DNA of 64,000 nucleotides from Rostrohypoxylon terebratum (taxonomy: Eukaryota > Ascomycota > Sordariomycetes > Xylariales > Hypoxylaceae), in NCBI GenBank assembly GCA_022497145.1, contig MU385856.1, forward strand, positions 1,116,001-1,180,000. The letters are read 5' to 3'. The translations under genes and the position numbers were made by a program. Every line of letters begins with the position of its first letter. Position 1 is the first letter of the stretch. The notes under the pieces are model-generated. The model was not told the origin of the DNA. It saw only the letters and a list, made by a program, of their open reading frames with translations, and did not search any database. Below, one piece after another: positions 10,842 through 21,667 of the stretch.

Positions 10842-12186
10842 GTCGATGTCTTCTTCATCACGTCTCGGCAGGGGTTGGGAACAATGGGGTGGATTGGCTG
10901 CTTTGACTTCTTATGTATTAAATGTGTTGTGTTAAGGAGAAAGATACTCATCGCGACCCCGCAGTTCGAGGTCTTTTTCTTGCAAATCAATCCGTTGGGA
11001 AGCATGTTGGGATGACTAACGGCGTACAGACGCCTGTGCTATGTTAATACGCCACATCGACGACACCCACGTCACCGACAGGCATTTGGATGCATACCAG
11101 GAACTCATCGTTCTGTTCCATCTCACAATGTACTACGTATTTCTAGTGGCACAGCCAGTACGTTGAGTGCAGCATCTTCAATGCCCTCCCTTGATTCAAC
11201 GACTTTCTAGTCAGAGGGTCATAATCATCTAGTGTAGGCGTGGTCTCGGATTCGCTTCCTACCAGTTACTGTTGCTTCTCTCAAATCATATACAGTTCAA
11301 ATGTCCTCGAACCTACAGGGGTAGGCATTGCCGATCCAAGATATAGTTCCCTACCAGCCTACCTAGCTAGATATTGTACGGACGCTACGATGATAGACGT
11401 AGATGCCGACATTCTATCTGAACGACATAGCCGATAGTATTAATACCTCGCTATCTCGTGTCGAAAATGAAACAGGTGAGTATCATGCGACGAAGAATAG
11501 TACATAAAATTGATTCGTGTAGGAACAAAGGTGAAGAGGAAGAGAGAAACTCGAACGGTGATGATCATTCGATGAAAGAGAAAGCCTCGGCACATGTGTA
11601 AGCGCAGGCGGTAGCACCTAGTTTAAGTCGTAACTGGTCGTAACGGTTACTGGGTTGTAACCCCGCCGTCTTCCGTACCAAGGTTTACTCTACACTAAAA
11701 GGATCCTATACGTATCTTCGTAACGTTCCTCACCTTGGTGGATTGAACTCCTAGATACTAGATTGGGAAAAATCATACAGAAATTTCAAGGCCTATTCGT
11801 TTTAAATCATATGTAAAGGAATCCATAGAATGAACTTTTTTTTTCGAATTAAACTGAAAAGTCACAGGTTGGTGACTTGACCGAGACTTGGTAGGTAGGT
11901 ACTTACCTATTTAGGAAGGTAGCCGGCGAACAATCCGGGGTAGGATCTATGGAGGTAGTAGGCATCGTATTTTACTGAGGCGAATAAAGGTGGATCGGCC
12001 TTTACGGAGTTCAATTAGTATGAACTGACAATCCTTACCCTTTCTCCTTCCACCTTCACCTTTTATTCCTCATGTCTCATTCCACACTCAATGTGTGTGA
12101 CTGACTAGATTAGTACATGCTTAAAAGTCCTCGCCTCACCATTCTGCGGGAATTTACTGCTACGCGACTGCAAGAATAAGACAGCA
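10842..12186. other. Intergenic region with a decayed coding fragment
   Basis: Between TYR1 and the FAD dehydrogenase I support only the broken minus-strand fragment at 11044-11258, listed separately. The TAGGTAGGTA-type repeat around 11890-11920 and AT-rich DNA make up much of the rest. The last few hundred bases are presumably the promoter of the gene at 12187. Confidence 0.4.
11044..11258 (-). pseudogene. Broken coding fragment with an in-frame stop
   Basis: In one minus-strand frame, protein-like sequence (SESETTPTLDDYDPLTRKS then LKMLHSTYWLCH) runs to a TAG at 11145-11143. It resumes in the same frame as KYVVHCEMEQNDEFLV and ends MPVGDVGVVDVAY at a TAA (11046-11044). The upstream edge at 11258 follows a GGTAG that could be an acceptor. 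The single in-frame TAG inside otherwise natural sequence suggests a pseudogene; a missed 3' exon or coding after the stop are alternatives. I do not recognise the family. Confidence 0.35.
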
Positions 12187-14063
12187 ATGGCGGCTGAAAA
12201 TGGAGCCTCCGAGCAGAAGCTCCCCGTGATCATCGTGGGGGGCGGCTTAGCCGGCTTAGTAGCGGCGTTCGAATTGTCGGAGCGCGGCGTCAAGACTGTT
12301 ATAGTGGACCAGGAAGGAGAACAGAACCTCGGCGGACAGGCGTTCTGGTCCCTTGGTGGCATCTTCTGTGTCGACTCGACGGAACAGCGACGCCTAGGTA
12401 TCAAGGATAGCCGGACGCTGGCTATGCGCGACTGGCTCGGCTCGGCGCGCTTTGACCGTCTCGACGGCGAGGACATTTGGCCGCGCAAATGGGCTGAGGC
12501 CTTCGTCGATTTTGCTACGGATGGTATGGAGAAGTACCTCAAGGATCGTGGCGCTGGATTCAGTATGCACCCTCCCGTTTCTTTTCCCCGCCCCAATCTC
12601 GGACCCTGGCAGCATGCATATTGCGTGTCGAAGCCTCTGCAATCTGCACCAATTACTTTAATCAATTTGAAAATCAGATTGATTAAGCTTCTTTTGCGGA
12701 CCACCAATTAACCCTTGTTTCAGTGTTCAATGTCGGCTGGGCTGAGCGCGGAGATGGGACAGCTGATGGCCACGGAAACTCAGTCCCACGCTTCCATATT
12801 ACCTGGGGTGCTGGACCTGAGATAGTGCGGATCTTCGCCGATCCCGTCAAAGAAGCAGCAAAGAAGGGAATCATTGAGTTCAAATTTCGACATAGGGTTG
12901 ATGAGCTATTGGTTGGTGAAAATGGTAGAGCATCCGGAGTCCGAGGAAAGGTTCTCGAGGAAGATTCATCGCCTAGAGGAGTCAAGACATCGAGAACAGA
13001 GGTTGGCGATTTTGAATTACATGGAGCAGCGGTAATCGTCTCCTCTGGCGGCATCGGAGGTAACGTAGAAGCTGTGAAGAAAGTTTGGCCAGTGGACCGA
13101 TTAGGCCCCAAAGTCCCAGAACATTTTGTCATCGGCGTACCGGCACATGTTGATGGTCGAATGGTAGGGATTGCCGAACAGGCTGGCGCCCATTTCATCA
13201 ACCGCGACAGAATGTGGCACTACACCGAAGGCTTGCAGAATTGGAATCCTATCTGGCCAGACCATGGAATCCGTGTTTTACCAGCACCTTCCTCTCTGTG
13301 GCTTGATGCAACTGGAAAGAGACTTCCTCCATGGCTCTATCCCGGATGCGACACTTTAGCAACACTGAAGCACATATGCAGCACAGGTTACGACTACAGC
13401 TGGTTCATCCTCGACCAAACCATTGTCGCGCGCGAATTTGCTCTTTCTGGGTCGGAGCAGAACCCAGATATAGTATCAAAGAGTATCTGGCAAGTACTCA
13501 AGAACCGTCTTTTTAGCTCTAAGGGCACTGTACCTGTCCAAAACTTCCTAAAGCACGGCAAGGACTTTGTCGTGCGTGACAACCTTGAGGATTTAATCGA
13601 GGGCATGAACGAACTTGCGAAGACCGTCAATGGGCCTCTCCTCGACCCCAAAGCGATCAGGGAAGTCGTCGAAATGCGCGACGGCCAGATGGTCAATGAA
13701 TACTGCAAGGATGGTCAGGCGATGCTGATCCGAAATGGTCGCAACTACTGGGCCGATGCTCGAAGCCGTGTTGCACCACCACATCAATTACTAGATCCCA
13801 AACATGGACCCCTAATCGCCGTAAGGATGAACTTACTCACACGAAAGACGCTAGGAGGGCTCGAGACGAATCTCGAGAGTAATGTAATGAAGGCCAACGG
13901 CGAAAAGTTCCCGGGCCTGTACGCGGCGGGAGAAGCGGCTGGATTCGGGGGAGGTGGCGTTCACGGATACAACTCCCTCGAGGGGACGTTCCTTGGTGGT
14001 TGCATCTTTTCCGGCAGAGCGGCGGGACGAGCGATTGCTGATGAACTATTAGGATCTGCTTGA
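12187..14063 (+). CDS. FAD-binding dehydrogenase (fumarate reductase / 3-ketosteroid dehydrogenase-like)
   Basis: Two exons, 12187-12562 and 12724-14063, give 571 residues. The 161-bp intron has donor GTATGC and acceptor TTTCAG; the phase-1 join produces FMFNVGWAERG, a family hallmark. The FAD-binding motif VIIVGGGLAGLVAAFEL is at about residues 14-30, followed by the acidic residue of IVDQE. Other landmarks are HGNSVPRFHITWGAGPEIV, VIVSSGGIGGN and the C-terminal GLYAAGEAAGFGGGGVHGYN / LEGTFLGGCIFSGRAAGRA block, where flavoproteins of the succinate dehydrogenase/fumarate reductase/KstD superfamily contact FAD. It probably acts as a soluble dehydrogenase; the substrate cannot be read from sequence. 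Closely similar proteins are common in actinobacteria, so a bacterial origin is possible. It converges with the unknown gene ending at 14753. Confidence 0.87.
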
Positions 14064-14752
14064 TTAAAAAAAAAGTTCATATTTCATAGCGACGCGAAAA
14101 TTATCAAAGTGTGTATCAATATGCAATTTACCAGCTTCATGGTTTCTTGGTACCCATTTCATCGTCCTATGGATTTTTCGTTAAGAAAGGCACCTCCAAT
14201 GTATATTGCCCCCTTATATATCTTAGGTAAGTAAATACTAGGTACGTAATAGTTACTTGCGTAGTCGATGGTCCCGATGATTGTAGGTGCAGCTATTTTC
14301 TCTTTCTTCTTTTCGTCTCCCAAATATTTAAGATGGAGCCTGCACCACAAGCCCCCATCACAGTAATTAGATGGATTCTACCTCATTGTTTTTTATCTCC
14401 TTGAATAACAGTGAGAATAGTAGTTTATACGAAATGGTCTGTCCGCCCACCATGGCCATCATCACGGAGACTGTCACAACAACAGCCATCGCCGCCACGA
14501 TAAGGTTACTATGATTATATGATTATAACGTCAACGGTGCCAATTAGCCAAACAACCACTGTCGGTAGAATAAGGTCAAGGTGGTGGCGATTGTCGCTGA
14601 CGGGCTTATCGCTTAACCTTACATTTATTAATATTCTTAGCCTAGTGAGACTCATGTAGGATATGAGTAAGGAATATGAGAGGATCGCCGGATTGAAAAA
14701 AAGGGAAAATGAAAAGAGATAGTTCGCTAATGGACGCCAGACCACCTAGGTC
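14064..14752. other. Intergenic region between convergent genes
   Basis: AT-rich DNA between two 3' ends. Minus-strand open frames at 14515-14745 and 14159-14350 are hydrophobic or AT-driven and lie just downstream of the gene ending at 14753. I treat them as 3' UTR. Confidence 0.4.
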
Positions 14753-15979
14753 CTAAGTAACAGGCGCTAGCTGAGCCACAGACGTGTGCGCGGTAAACCA
14801 AGTATGATCAGTAGAAACGCCATTTGCATCAATCGTCCATATCCCATTTTCGAGTAGGGACGTCCAGTGGTCGAAGACTTCAGCAAGTCGAGGTTCCCTG
14901 GGAGGGACGCATCGGCACAGAGGCCGGAATTGGCAAGCGGTGCAGAGTCCAGAGCTGGCAACGAAACAAACTAGATCTGAGTAGTTTGTGTCGGGCATAA
15001 TGTAGAGCCCGCTTTGGCGGTTGACAGTGAACTTACCAAACCCCCAATTTTGGTCAAAAGAGTTGATGTTTCGGTCTGAGCTCTGGCTGACGTCGTGGGG
15101 TACGGGATCGACGCCGGGGAGAATCAGTGTCGGCCATTCCTCATCATCTCCTAGCCAGTGCGACCGGCGTGTTGAGTCTGACGCCTCGGCACCGTAAATT
15201 TCGTTGAGAAGCTGTGGCGTAAGTATACGAATACCGGGTGCGACGAAGGAAAAGCTCGGTCGCTTGGCTGTAGTGAGAAATCTGACCGCGAAAGCATTTA
15301 TGTTGAAGGGTGTTAATGATTGAGCATCTAGCGGTTCTAAGCGACGATGTATATGGGCTTCGTTGTCTTCACATGGCATACGGACTTCAATGCTTGAAAT
15401 AAGGCGATTGAATGCTGCGACAGACTCCTCCACATCATGTTCCGTCCAGCTCCTAACCTTCATTGTGGATTCTTGCGCATCCCAGAAAAACTTTCCTGTG
15501 TCCCATGCATGGAGGGCCTTTTGTAGTATTACCTCGAGAGGTAGCCACTGATCAGAAGGTGGAAAACGAGGGGAATCATCGTTGTGCCAAACGGCCTGGT
15601 AAGATCGGATGTCAACATAGACCCCGCCATCGAGAGGTGAATCGCCGTTATTTTGACAATAAAGTAGAATGAAAAATGGTTCGTGGCCGACGTGATCGGT
15701 CCAGAAATTTCTTGGGTCTGGCTGATACATGAACGGGGTTAGCAGATCTAGGCCCTCATCTGCGACCGTGGGCGTGGTATCGAGCAGGCGTAAGAAGCGG
15801 CTCAACGGTAGATCATCCAGTGAGGGAACTTGGGCGAATTCAGGCGCTACATCTAGGAAGCGGGCCAGAAGGGTTCTCTCAGTCTGTATGTTCAAACTGT
15901 GCTCCGTTGCTTTTGCCAAAAGTCGATTGTGTAAGTCCGCGCAGCGTTCGGGTGAGAAGGCCAATCTTGATGGATCCAT
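14753..15979 (-). CDS. Hypothetical protein with a C-terminal Cys cluster
   Basis: Single exon, 408 residues from ATG at 15979 (one codon inside the open frame, which begins at a TTG). I do not recognise the family. The composition is that of a soluble globular protein rich in Trp, Asp and aromatic residues, with no signal peptide or membrane segment. The first 100 residues look helical (LARFLDVAPEF, LSRFLRLLDTTP). A mixed domain follows, with segments such as HEPFFILLYCQNNGDSPLDG and WDTGKFFWDAQESTMKVRSW. Near the C-terminus is a Cys cluster, C346-x2-C349-x5-C355-x-C357, possibly a small zinc site. It lies tail-to-tail with the FAD dehydrogenase and head-to-tail with the hydroxyacid dehydrogenase 540 bp upstream. 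Confidence 0.75.
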   Translation of the reverse strand: MDPSRLAFSPERCADLHNRLLAKATEHSLNIQTERTLLARFLDVAPEFAQVPSLDDLPLSRFLRLLDTTPTVADEGLDLLTPFMYQPDPRNFWTDHVGHEPFFILLYCQNNGDSPLDGGVYVDIRSYQAVWHNDDSPRFPPSDQWLPLEVILQKALHAWDTGKFFWDAQESTMKVRSWTEHDVEESVAAFNRLISSIEVRMPCEDNEAHIHRRLEPLDAQSLTPFNINAFAVRFLTTAKRPSFSFVAPGIRILTPQLLNEIYGAEASDSTRRSHWLGDDEEWPTLILPGVDPVPHDVSQSSDRNINSFDQNWGFGKFTVNRQSGLYIMPDTNYSDLVCFVASSGLCTACQFRPLCRCVPPREPRLAEVFDHWTSLLENGIWTIDANGVSTDHTWFTAHTSVAQLAPVT

Positions 15980-16521
15980 CAAGTCCTCTGACGGTCCGCC
16001 GTCCCTTTAGTGGATGAGAATGCTAAACTTGGTACCTACGAACAGCACGAGGACTAAAGCTCTAGAAGTCTTGAGTGCGCTGAAGTTGAATTAATAGGCA
16101 CTAGGTATTGAAGGGTTGCCCCAGGAAGACTGCCGGGGAAGCTCCCTTGCGACACGTCAGCTATGCTAACCCCCCTGCCGCCAGACTGGATAGCGTACCT
16201 ATGGCACAGGGGGTCAGGGGGTCTCTATCTGAACCTTGCAGCGGGCGTTTACCCCAACTTCAATTCGCAAAGAGCCTGGCATCAGTGAATTGGAAAGCCC
16301 TAGAGGTAACAACTGAAGACCACGTTGGGGGTAGATTGATATCCTCTAAAAATCTACCAACAGCCTCGGACTATACTACCTAAGGTACCTTATTCATATT
16401 ATTCGTGTACTGGATACGGTTGCATAGGTACCTACCCCATCCAATCCTATTCCAGCCCCCTATTTCAATCAATATCAGGGCCAGGTCACCAGAATTGGAG
16501 ATTAACATACGCCGCGTAGGT
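15980..16521. other. Intergenic region
   Basis: Promoter of the unknown gene at 15979 and 3' flank of the hydroxyacid dehydrogenase. The plus-strand frame at 16108-16383 has no family features and I leave it out. I see nothing else definable. Confidence 0.35.
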
Positions 16522-17813
16522 CTAATATCCTCTCGACCTGCTCACCCTATTCAAATACTCCTTGCCCTCGCTTAGTCTTCCGAGATTGATACTCAAGATG
16601 TCTAATAGACGGCGATTGTAGCTTGTCGAGTTGCCGCTGACATGTGGCGTGATGATAATGTTTTTCGCATCCCATAACGGATGTTCCTTGGGCAGAGGCT
16701 CTGGGTCGGTCACATCCAAGGCGGCTCCTCGAATCCAGTCTTCGTTGAGAGCAGTTATCAAATCTCCGGTATTGATTACCGGGCCTCGCCCGATATTAGC
16801 GACGTACGTCTTCTTTCCCTTTAGAGCCTGCAATTGCGGGGCTGAAATCAGGCCCTGGGTTTGAGGCGTCAGTGGCACGGCGAGAACAAGTAGATCGAGG
16901 TCCGAGGACAGGAACTCGAGAACTTCTTCCGGCTCGGTTCCCGAGAACCACTTCGATGGTAGAACACCTTCCGGATCGCCAAGGCCGGGCACGATGTAGG
17001 AATTATCACGGCGCGACTCGGGAGTGGGTCTCGGCCTATTTGTGTAGGCGTAGACATCCATCCCTAGAGCTTTGGCAAGTCTCGCTACTTGCCTGCCGAT
17101 GCTTCCATACCCAAGGATACCTCTGCAAAAATCCGTAAATTTCACGATTCACTTCCTAGCTTTAAGCAATACGGCAACTTACACTCGTTGATTCACAGCG
17201 TCTTGGGTGTCCGAATCGTTCCAGCTATGTTCCCATTTATGTTCTTTTTGGTTGTCAAGGAATCGCGGAACTGCCGAGAGCTAAATAAGCATTCGATACG
17301 ATATTCTCATGATAGAAATGACAATGACATACTGTGATGTTGAAATGCTAGGAACGTAGTTATGATCCATTCCGCGATCTGGGGTCTATCGCAAGAGACA
17401 TGTCAGCTTCTAACGGTTTCACCCTGACGAAAAGGACCCCGCCGGAAGCTGAATGAAAGTAAGACAACTTACGGGTGAACGCCGTTCGCCGTGCAAAAAG
17501 CAATATCCGTATCTGTGAATAGCGGGTTGTTCAAGATGTAATTGGCGCCCGCGCTCTGGAGCTGGACTAGCTTGAGGTTTGGCGCCGCCTCCTTCGTAGG
17601 GAACTTAGGCCCTGTGAGAAGAATGGTGACGGTCTTCCAATCCTCTTCCGTAATGTGGCTTGGTAACGAACTCTCCTGCCAAGTATCCCAGTTGGCGTGA
17701 ATGACCTCTAGACCGGGGAATGTGTTGTGCAACCCATCGATGTACCCCGCGGGCGGATCCCAGGGGACTAGCATCAATAATTTATGTCCTTTTAGATCCC
17801 TGTTCGACGCCAT
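16522..17813 (-). CDS. D-isomer-specific 2-hydroxyacid dehydrogenase
   Basis: Four exons, 17813-17473, 17385-17333, 17270-17183 and 17122-16522, give 360 residues. Introns are 60-87 bp and all phases agree. Exons 2 and 3 are very short (53 and 88 bp) but restore the conserved helix HPPQIAEWIITTFLAFQHHI and the segment leading into the NAD motif. That motif, VGILGYGSIGRQVARLAK, starts exon 4. The catalytic triad of the family is present: Arg in NIGRGPVINTGDL, Glu in DVTDPEPLPKEHPLW and His in IIITPHVSGN. The enzyme reduces a 2-keto acid such as glyoxylate or hydroxypyruvate with NAD(P)H, or does the reverse; substrate unknown. The frame is open upstream with another ATG at 17861; I chose 17813 because MASNRDLKGHKLLMLVPW matches where relatives begin. 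Confidence 0.85.
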
Positions 17814-18643
17814 CTCTGAGACAGCAGTACCTGATGGGTTTTCCTGCAAGATATTTCTCATATTTCGATAACTGCGATCGAGGACGAGGAGTGTTTTAGT
17901 GATGTCAAATTTTCGAATAGCGTCAATCAATATGATTATGATACCAGATTTCTAAGAGATATGGATTAGATCCAATTCCCCGCCTCGATTTCACCGCTGC
18001 CGACTTAGGCAAGGTTGATGGCGCAATCGGAGTTAAGTGTCCTACTATGTACAATTGGCCTTAGGTGAAAGGTTACTTCGACGCCCTCCTATTACGATTC
18101 CACGTTAGGTACCTAGTAGGTATCTATGCTGTACCTCTCATCAATACACAATCGCATTCACAATCCCATAATGTCATTACATTTCATTTCAAAGCTGGTA
18201 AATTGTTCATATTTGATCATTAATATTAATTTTCAATTTTGTCATCGCAGTCAATCCTGGCAAGCGGCGAGCTTTGAGGTGGGCGTGTTTGAACTCCAAG
18301 ATTCCCAATCGTCATCTTTTATCTCCGACCAAACCGCGGTCTTTAAACTCCGTATCATTCCGTTCAGTTTCTCTACATGCGTCGCATGGCATCCAATACC
18401 AAGTTTTCCTTGGAAGTAAAAAGTCAAATCTAAATCTTCGCCTCCTAGATTTTCCCAATGCAAGTGCTCAAGCCTGGCCCGTTTTCGGGGCATCGCGTGT
18501 GGGGTATAATTCGTCGTCAAAAAAGCATCATATGCGACAAAGAAAAAAGGGTTTAGCCGTAGCCAGTATTACTTCCTCTTCCTCTTCTGCCAGGTCTCCA
18601 ACAACCATCTACCAGCCGTGCATTGCCTCCAATCCCGCGTTTC
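17814..18643. other. Intergenic region, possible small ORF on the minus strand
   Basis: 3' flank of the arrestin gene and promoter of the hydroxyacid dehydrogenase. It includes the 80-codon minus-strand frame at 18251-18493. The plus-strand frame at 18274-18867 overlaps the antisense of the arrestin C-terminus and is a shadow. Confidence 0.35.
18251..18493 (-). CDS. Possible small hypothetical protein
   Basis: An ATG-initiated frame of 80 residues with plausible composition. It has a basic N-terminus (MPRKRARLEHLHWENLG) and then mixed hydrophobic and acidic segments ending SKLAACQD. No domain is recognised, no intron is evident, and it could equally be chance open frame in the arrestin 3' UTR. 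Confidence 0.22.
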   Translation of the reverse strand: MPRKRARLEHLHWENLGGEDLDLTFYFQGKLGIGCHATHVEKLNGMIRSLKTAVWSEIKDDDWESWSSNTPTSKLAACQD

Positions 18644-20276
18644 CTAGCGCGAGGAATTATTGGCTTCTATTGCTGGTGTTGCTGGTGTTGCTGGTGACAT
18701 TGGCGGCGCTGGTCCCTCATAAGCTGGACTTGCTGTCCTTCCTGACTCCCCGCTTCGCCGGTTCAAACTCAGGTCCTCAACGCTCTCGTAGGGGACAGCG
18801 CAAGAGTAAGAAGGCGGGCTTGGAGGGACGTCTTGGTAGATTGGCGGAGCCTCATTATCCCAACTGACCCCCAATCCCGCCCGTTCCGTAATCACGACGC
18901 CGAAGTGCATGCGCAGGATACGGGCCACACCGGTAGGCGTGATGTGTTTGGGGTGGGCGGTAGGCGCGTACTCTTGGACCACGACCATCTCCACAACAAG
19001 CTGATGCGTGACCTCTGTTCCGTCCTCGCTCTTCATGTCGCAAGCAGCTTTCACAGAAGGCGGCAGTGCGCATTGGATCTCCATCTCAATGCATCCAGAC
19101 GGCGAGTAATCGGATTTCCATCCATTATGCATGTCGGCGTGAGCAATAATGCGGGAGTCTGTGCGCTTAGTCCCCTTTTTCATAGAAACTCCGGTTTCCG
19201 GATCCTTGGGTGCATGCTTATCACAGGCCGGTGCCACGGTCTCCATGTTTTCCTCGAGTTTCCAGGAGAGGCGCTTGAGCTTCCAGTATTCTACACTCTT
19301 CGCCTCGATATTGTGCTTAACAATTCCATCTAGGCGCAGTGTAACCGTATTGGTGCTAATAGGATGCATGACTTGGGAGAAATGCACGCTAGCCGCAATG
19401 TTGGTTGGCGGGAAGATGCGGATGCTGTGGTGCGGTAGCTCCGGGACCTGCAGCGACCGTTTTACGTCTATGGTCTTGGCGAGCTTAATCGCAGGACCAG
19501 ACGTCTTCGGTGTGACTTCGGCAGTGAAATCATACCGGATAGCAACAACTGGGTTATCAGTTGATGCAGGCAGATGACCGTCTAACAGGATAGAAAAGGG
19601 GAATTCATGAATGCCTGGATGTGGTTGTCAGTCAGGTGCCGGTGTCGGAGGTTGGGGGTTGGGGGTTGGAGGTGAGAAAAGGGGACTTACGTTTGGAGAG
19701 AGTTGTGGGCTCACTCAGGAATGACCAAGATTTTAGCTCTTTCGTTTGGTTAGAGCAACTCTGGCAATGCCCTGCAAACGGTCTCTTTTGCACGACGTGG
19801 ATTTCTAATTTGGCTGAGAAGTTTTCAACCTCAAAGCCTTCTTCCTTGACATCCAATAACAACTGCCCGGAAACCAATGCGCCTGTGCTGTTTTCCGGTT
19901 CGCCATGCATCACTGCAGGGGGCGACTCGATTTTCCAGCTGAGCGACGCATTGGGGTTTTGAGGCTGTTCCTTGGATGTCTTGGAACCGCCGAGATGCAA
20001 GCTCGGAAAGCTTATGCGATGGTGAGTGTGCGAGTCCTTTTCCTTCAGCTTATCCTTCACTTCGGCCATCTTTACGGGGAGTGCGGTGTAGACCGGGGTT
20101 TGTGTATTGTGATCGGTAACGTCCTCTAGTACCGAAGATGCGGCAGATGAGTGGCGAGTGGACCGTTCTCTCGAGGCGGATCGAGAATTAGGGTTGCTCC
20201 TCCGCTGTACCGAGGCCTTGATATTGTGAATGCTGTCGTTGGAAGACCGGAAGAAATCTACTACTCGGTGCGGCAT
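18644..20276 (-). CDS. Arrestin-related trafficking adaptor, LDB19/ART1 type
   Basis: Two exons, 20276-19691 and 19614-18644, give 518 residues. The 76-bp intron ends ACATCCAG and its phase-1 join gives the arrestin strand KRIHEFPFSILLDGHLPAS. After a basic, Ser-rich N-terminus comes an arrestin-like beta-sandwich (about 110-400): SLSWKIESPPAVMHG, ALVSGQLLLDV, VENFSAKLEIHVVQKRPFAG, NPVVAIRYDFTAEVTPK and SLQVPELPHHSIRIF. This matches the LDB19 family, whose yeast member recruits the Rsp5 ubiquitin ligase to plasma-membrane transporters for endocytosis. PxY-type elements in the Pro-rich tail (EAPPIYQDVPPSPPSY) are candidate WW-domain contacts. The reading frame stays open upstream of ATG 20276 to about 20522, so a longer N-terminus is possible. 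Confidence 0.85.
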
Positions 20277-20355
20277 ATTGAATAGATTTGTGGATCCTTC
20301 CTCCTTAATTCTTCGATACTCTTCCTTCTCTTCCTTCTCTTCTTTTTGCCCTGGC

Positions 20356-20410
20356 TTGTGACTTCCAAGGTTGTGACTTCCAAGGTTGTGACTTCCAAGG
20401 TTGTGACTTC
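20356..20410. repeat. 15-bp tandem repeat (GTGACTTCCAAGGTT unit)
   Basis: Three full copies and one partial copy of a 15-bp unit. The period is a multiple of three, so on the minus strand it encodes a GSHNL repeat in the frame that runs into the arrestin start codon. The core GTGACTTCCAAG also occurs once, inverted, near 23585-23600. Confidence 0.85.
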
Positions 20411-20752
20411 CTCCTCGTAGACCCTTCTGGCCTGGGCCTGGCCCAATATTAGCTTCGGGTTGGTGGTTGGCGAAGGCACTACTGTAAAACGCAGCTGCGA
20501 TCTCGCTAAATTCTAATAACTTCTAGCGTATAGCGTACTAGGTATTTATGGCCTGTACCTAATGCATCCAAGCGGCGGACGGTTCTTCGTGGAACAGTGG
20601 GAAAATCTGGGGAATAACGCCTAATTTCAGGGCAATGGCGCAATGCAACCCAATCCTACCACCTGAAAAAAAATATTATAGAGTCGGCTGATGTGATGCC
20701 CGGGATATGGCTGTGTCGTATATAAACAGCTAATGCAACTAGCTGGCTAGAT

Positions 20753-20929
20753 ATGTGGCAGGCCCGTATGGATTGTATGGATCATATGGATATGGATGGA
20801 AATAGAAATTCGATTGATGACTCTTCCGATCTCTTTATGCTTCTTCGTCAACTATCGGATGTTCCGATTTACGGAATACACCGCTTCGTCTTGATGCAGC
20901 TGATGTCGGGTTTGTTTGAGGGTGAATAA
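20753..20929 (+). CDS. Possible 58-residue small protein
   Basis: ATG-initiated frame with a Met/Asp-rich start (MWQARMDCMDHMDMDGN) and an amphipathic remainder (LFMLLRQLSDVPIYGIHRFV). A TATAAA lies about 35 bp upstream. It has no recognised family and lies in a gene-poor region, so chance is a real alternative. Confidence 0.2.
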   Translation: MWQARMDCMDHMDMDGNRNSIDDSSDLFMLLRQLSDVPIYGIHRFVLMQLMSGLFEGE

Positions 20930-21640
20930 TGTTTGTATCCTGATTCGGATTCGATGCCGACTCTGATTGGCTATGGTTGGCTGTGATTGGCTATGGCGAG
21001 GTGGGTGGTTGTGTGGTTGTGTGGTTTTGTGGTTGTGTGCAACGGCCGTATCGCGATTGGGACAGTAATAATACCTATAGGAGGCGGCTCAAAAGCTCGC
21101 TGGTTAGGTATATTGTGAATATCAAAGAACCTCTGCCTAGGTATAATAAATATTATATATAATATAGGCAAATAAACAGCCAAGTAGCTTGGGATAGAAG
21201 GTGATATATGTGATATCTGCGTGTCTTTGGTTTTTGGTCTTGATCGCGGGGCAGATCGTGTAAGTGGTAATAGTAGTGCAAGGAACTAGTGACGAAGACG
21301 AAGGTTGTATAAGAGATTTAATGTTCAACGTTGCCGACGGCTGCTTGCGTATTCTCTTGCAATTATGTTTTACTGGCTGAACTCTCTATTATCGTAAACT
21401 CCTTAAAGTTTTATGGGCAGTCGTGATGTTATGTAGCTGGCGCAATGAATAGGCTCCTTCACATCATGCTTTCTCCAGAGCTTTCCATCAAGTAATTATG
21501 TGTCATGGATTGAGCCGGACTGGGGCCAGGTCCTTGTAGCTACAGCGCAAACTCGACAAAATTTCAGCGTTCAAAGCCCTCGAAACTCCATTCGCCGGTG
21601 CCACAAGTGCCACAAAAGTCACAGGAAGACTTAAAAGGGA

Positions 21641-21667
21641 TACAAGGGGTACAAGGGGTACAAGGGG
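21641..21667. repeat. 9-bp tandem repeat (TACAAGGGG)x3
   Basis: Three perfect direct copies of TACAAGGGG in intergenic DNA; a simple minisatellite. Confidence 0.85.

Noticed and set aside
11403..11575. Two-exon small plus-strand ORF (donor GTGAGT at 11476, acceptor at 11522), 41 codons starting MPTFYLNDIADSI
   Set aside because: The splice sites look good, but the product is very short, the second part is basic low-complexity, and nothing else supports it.
18274..18867. 197-codon plus-strand frame
   Set aside because: Largely antisense to the arrestin C-terminus, with a Ser/Leu-biased shadow composition.
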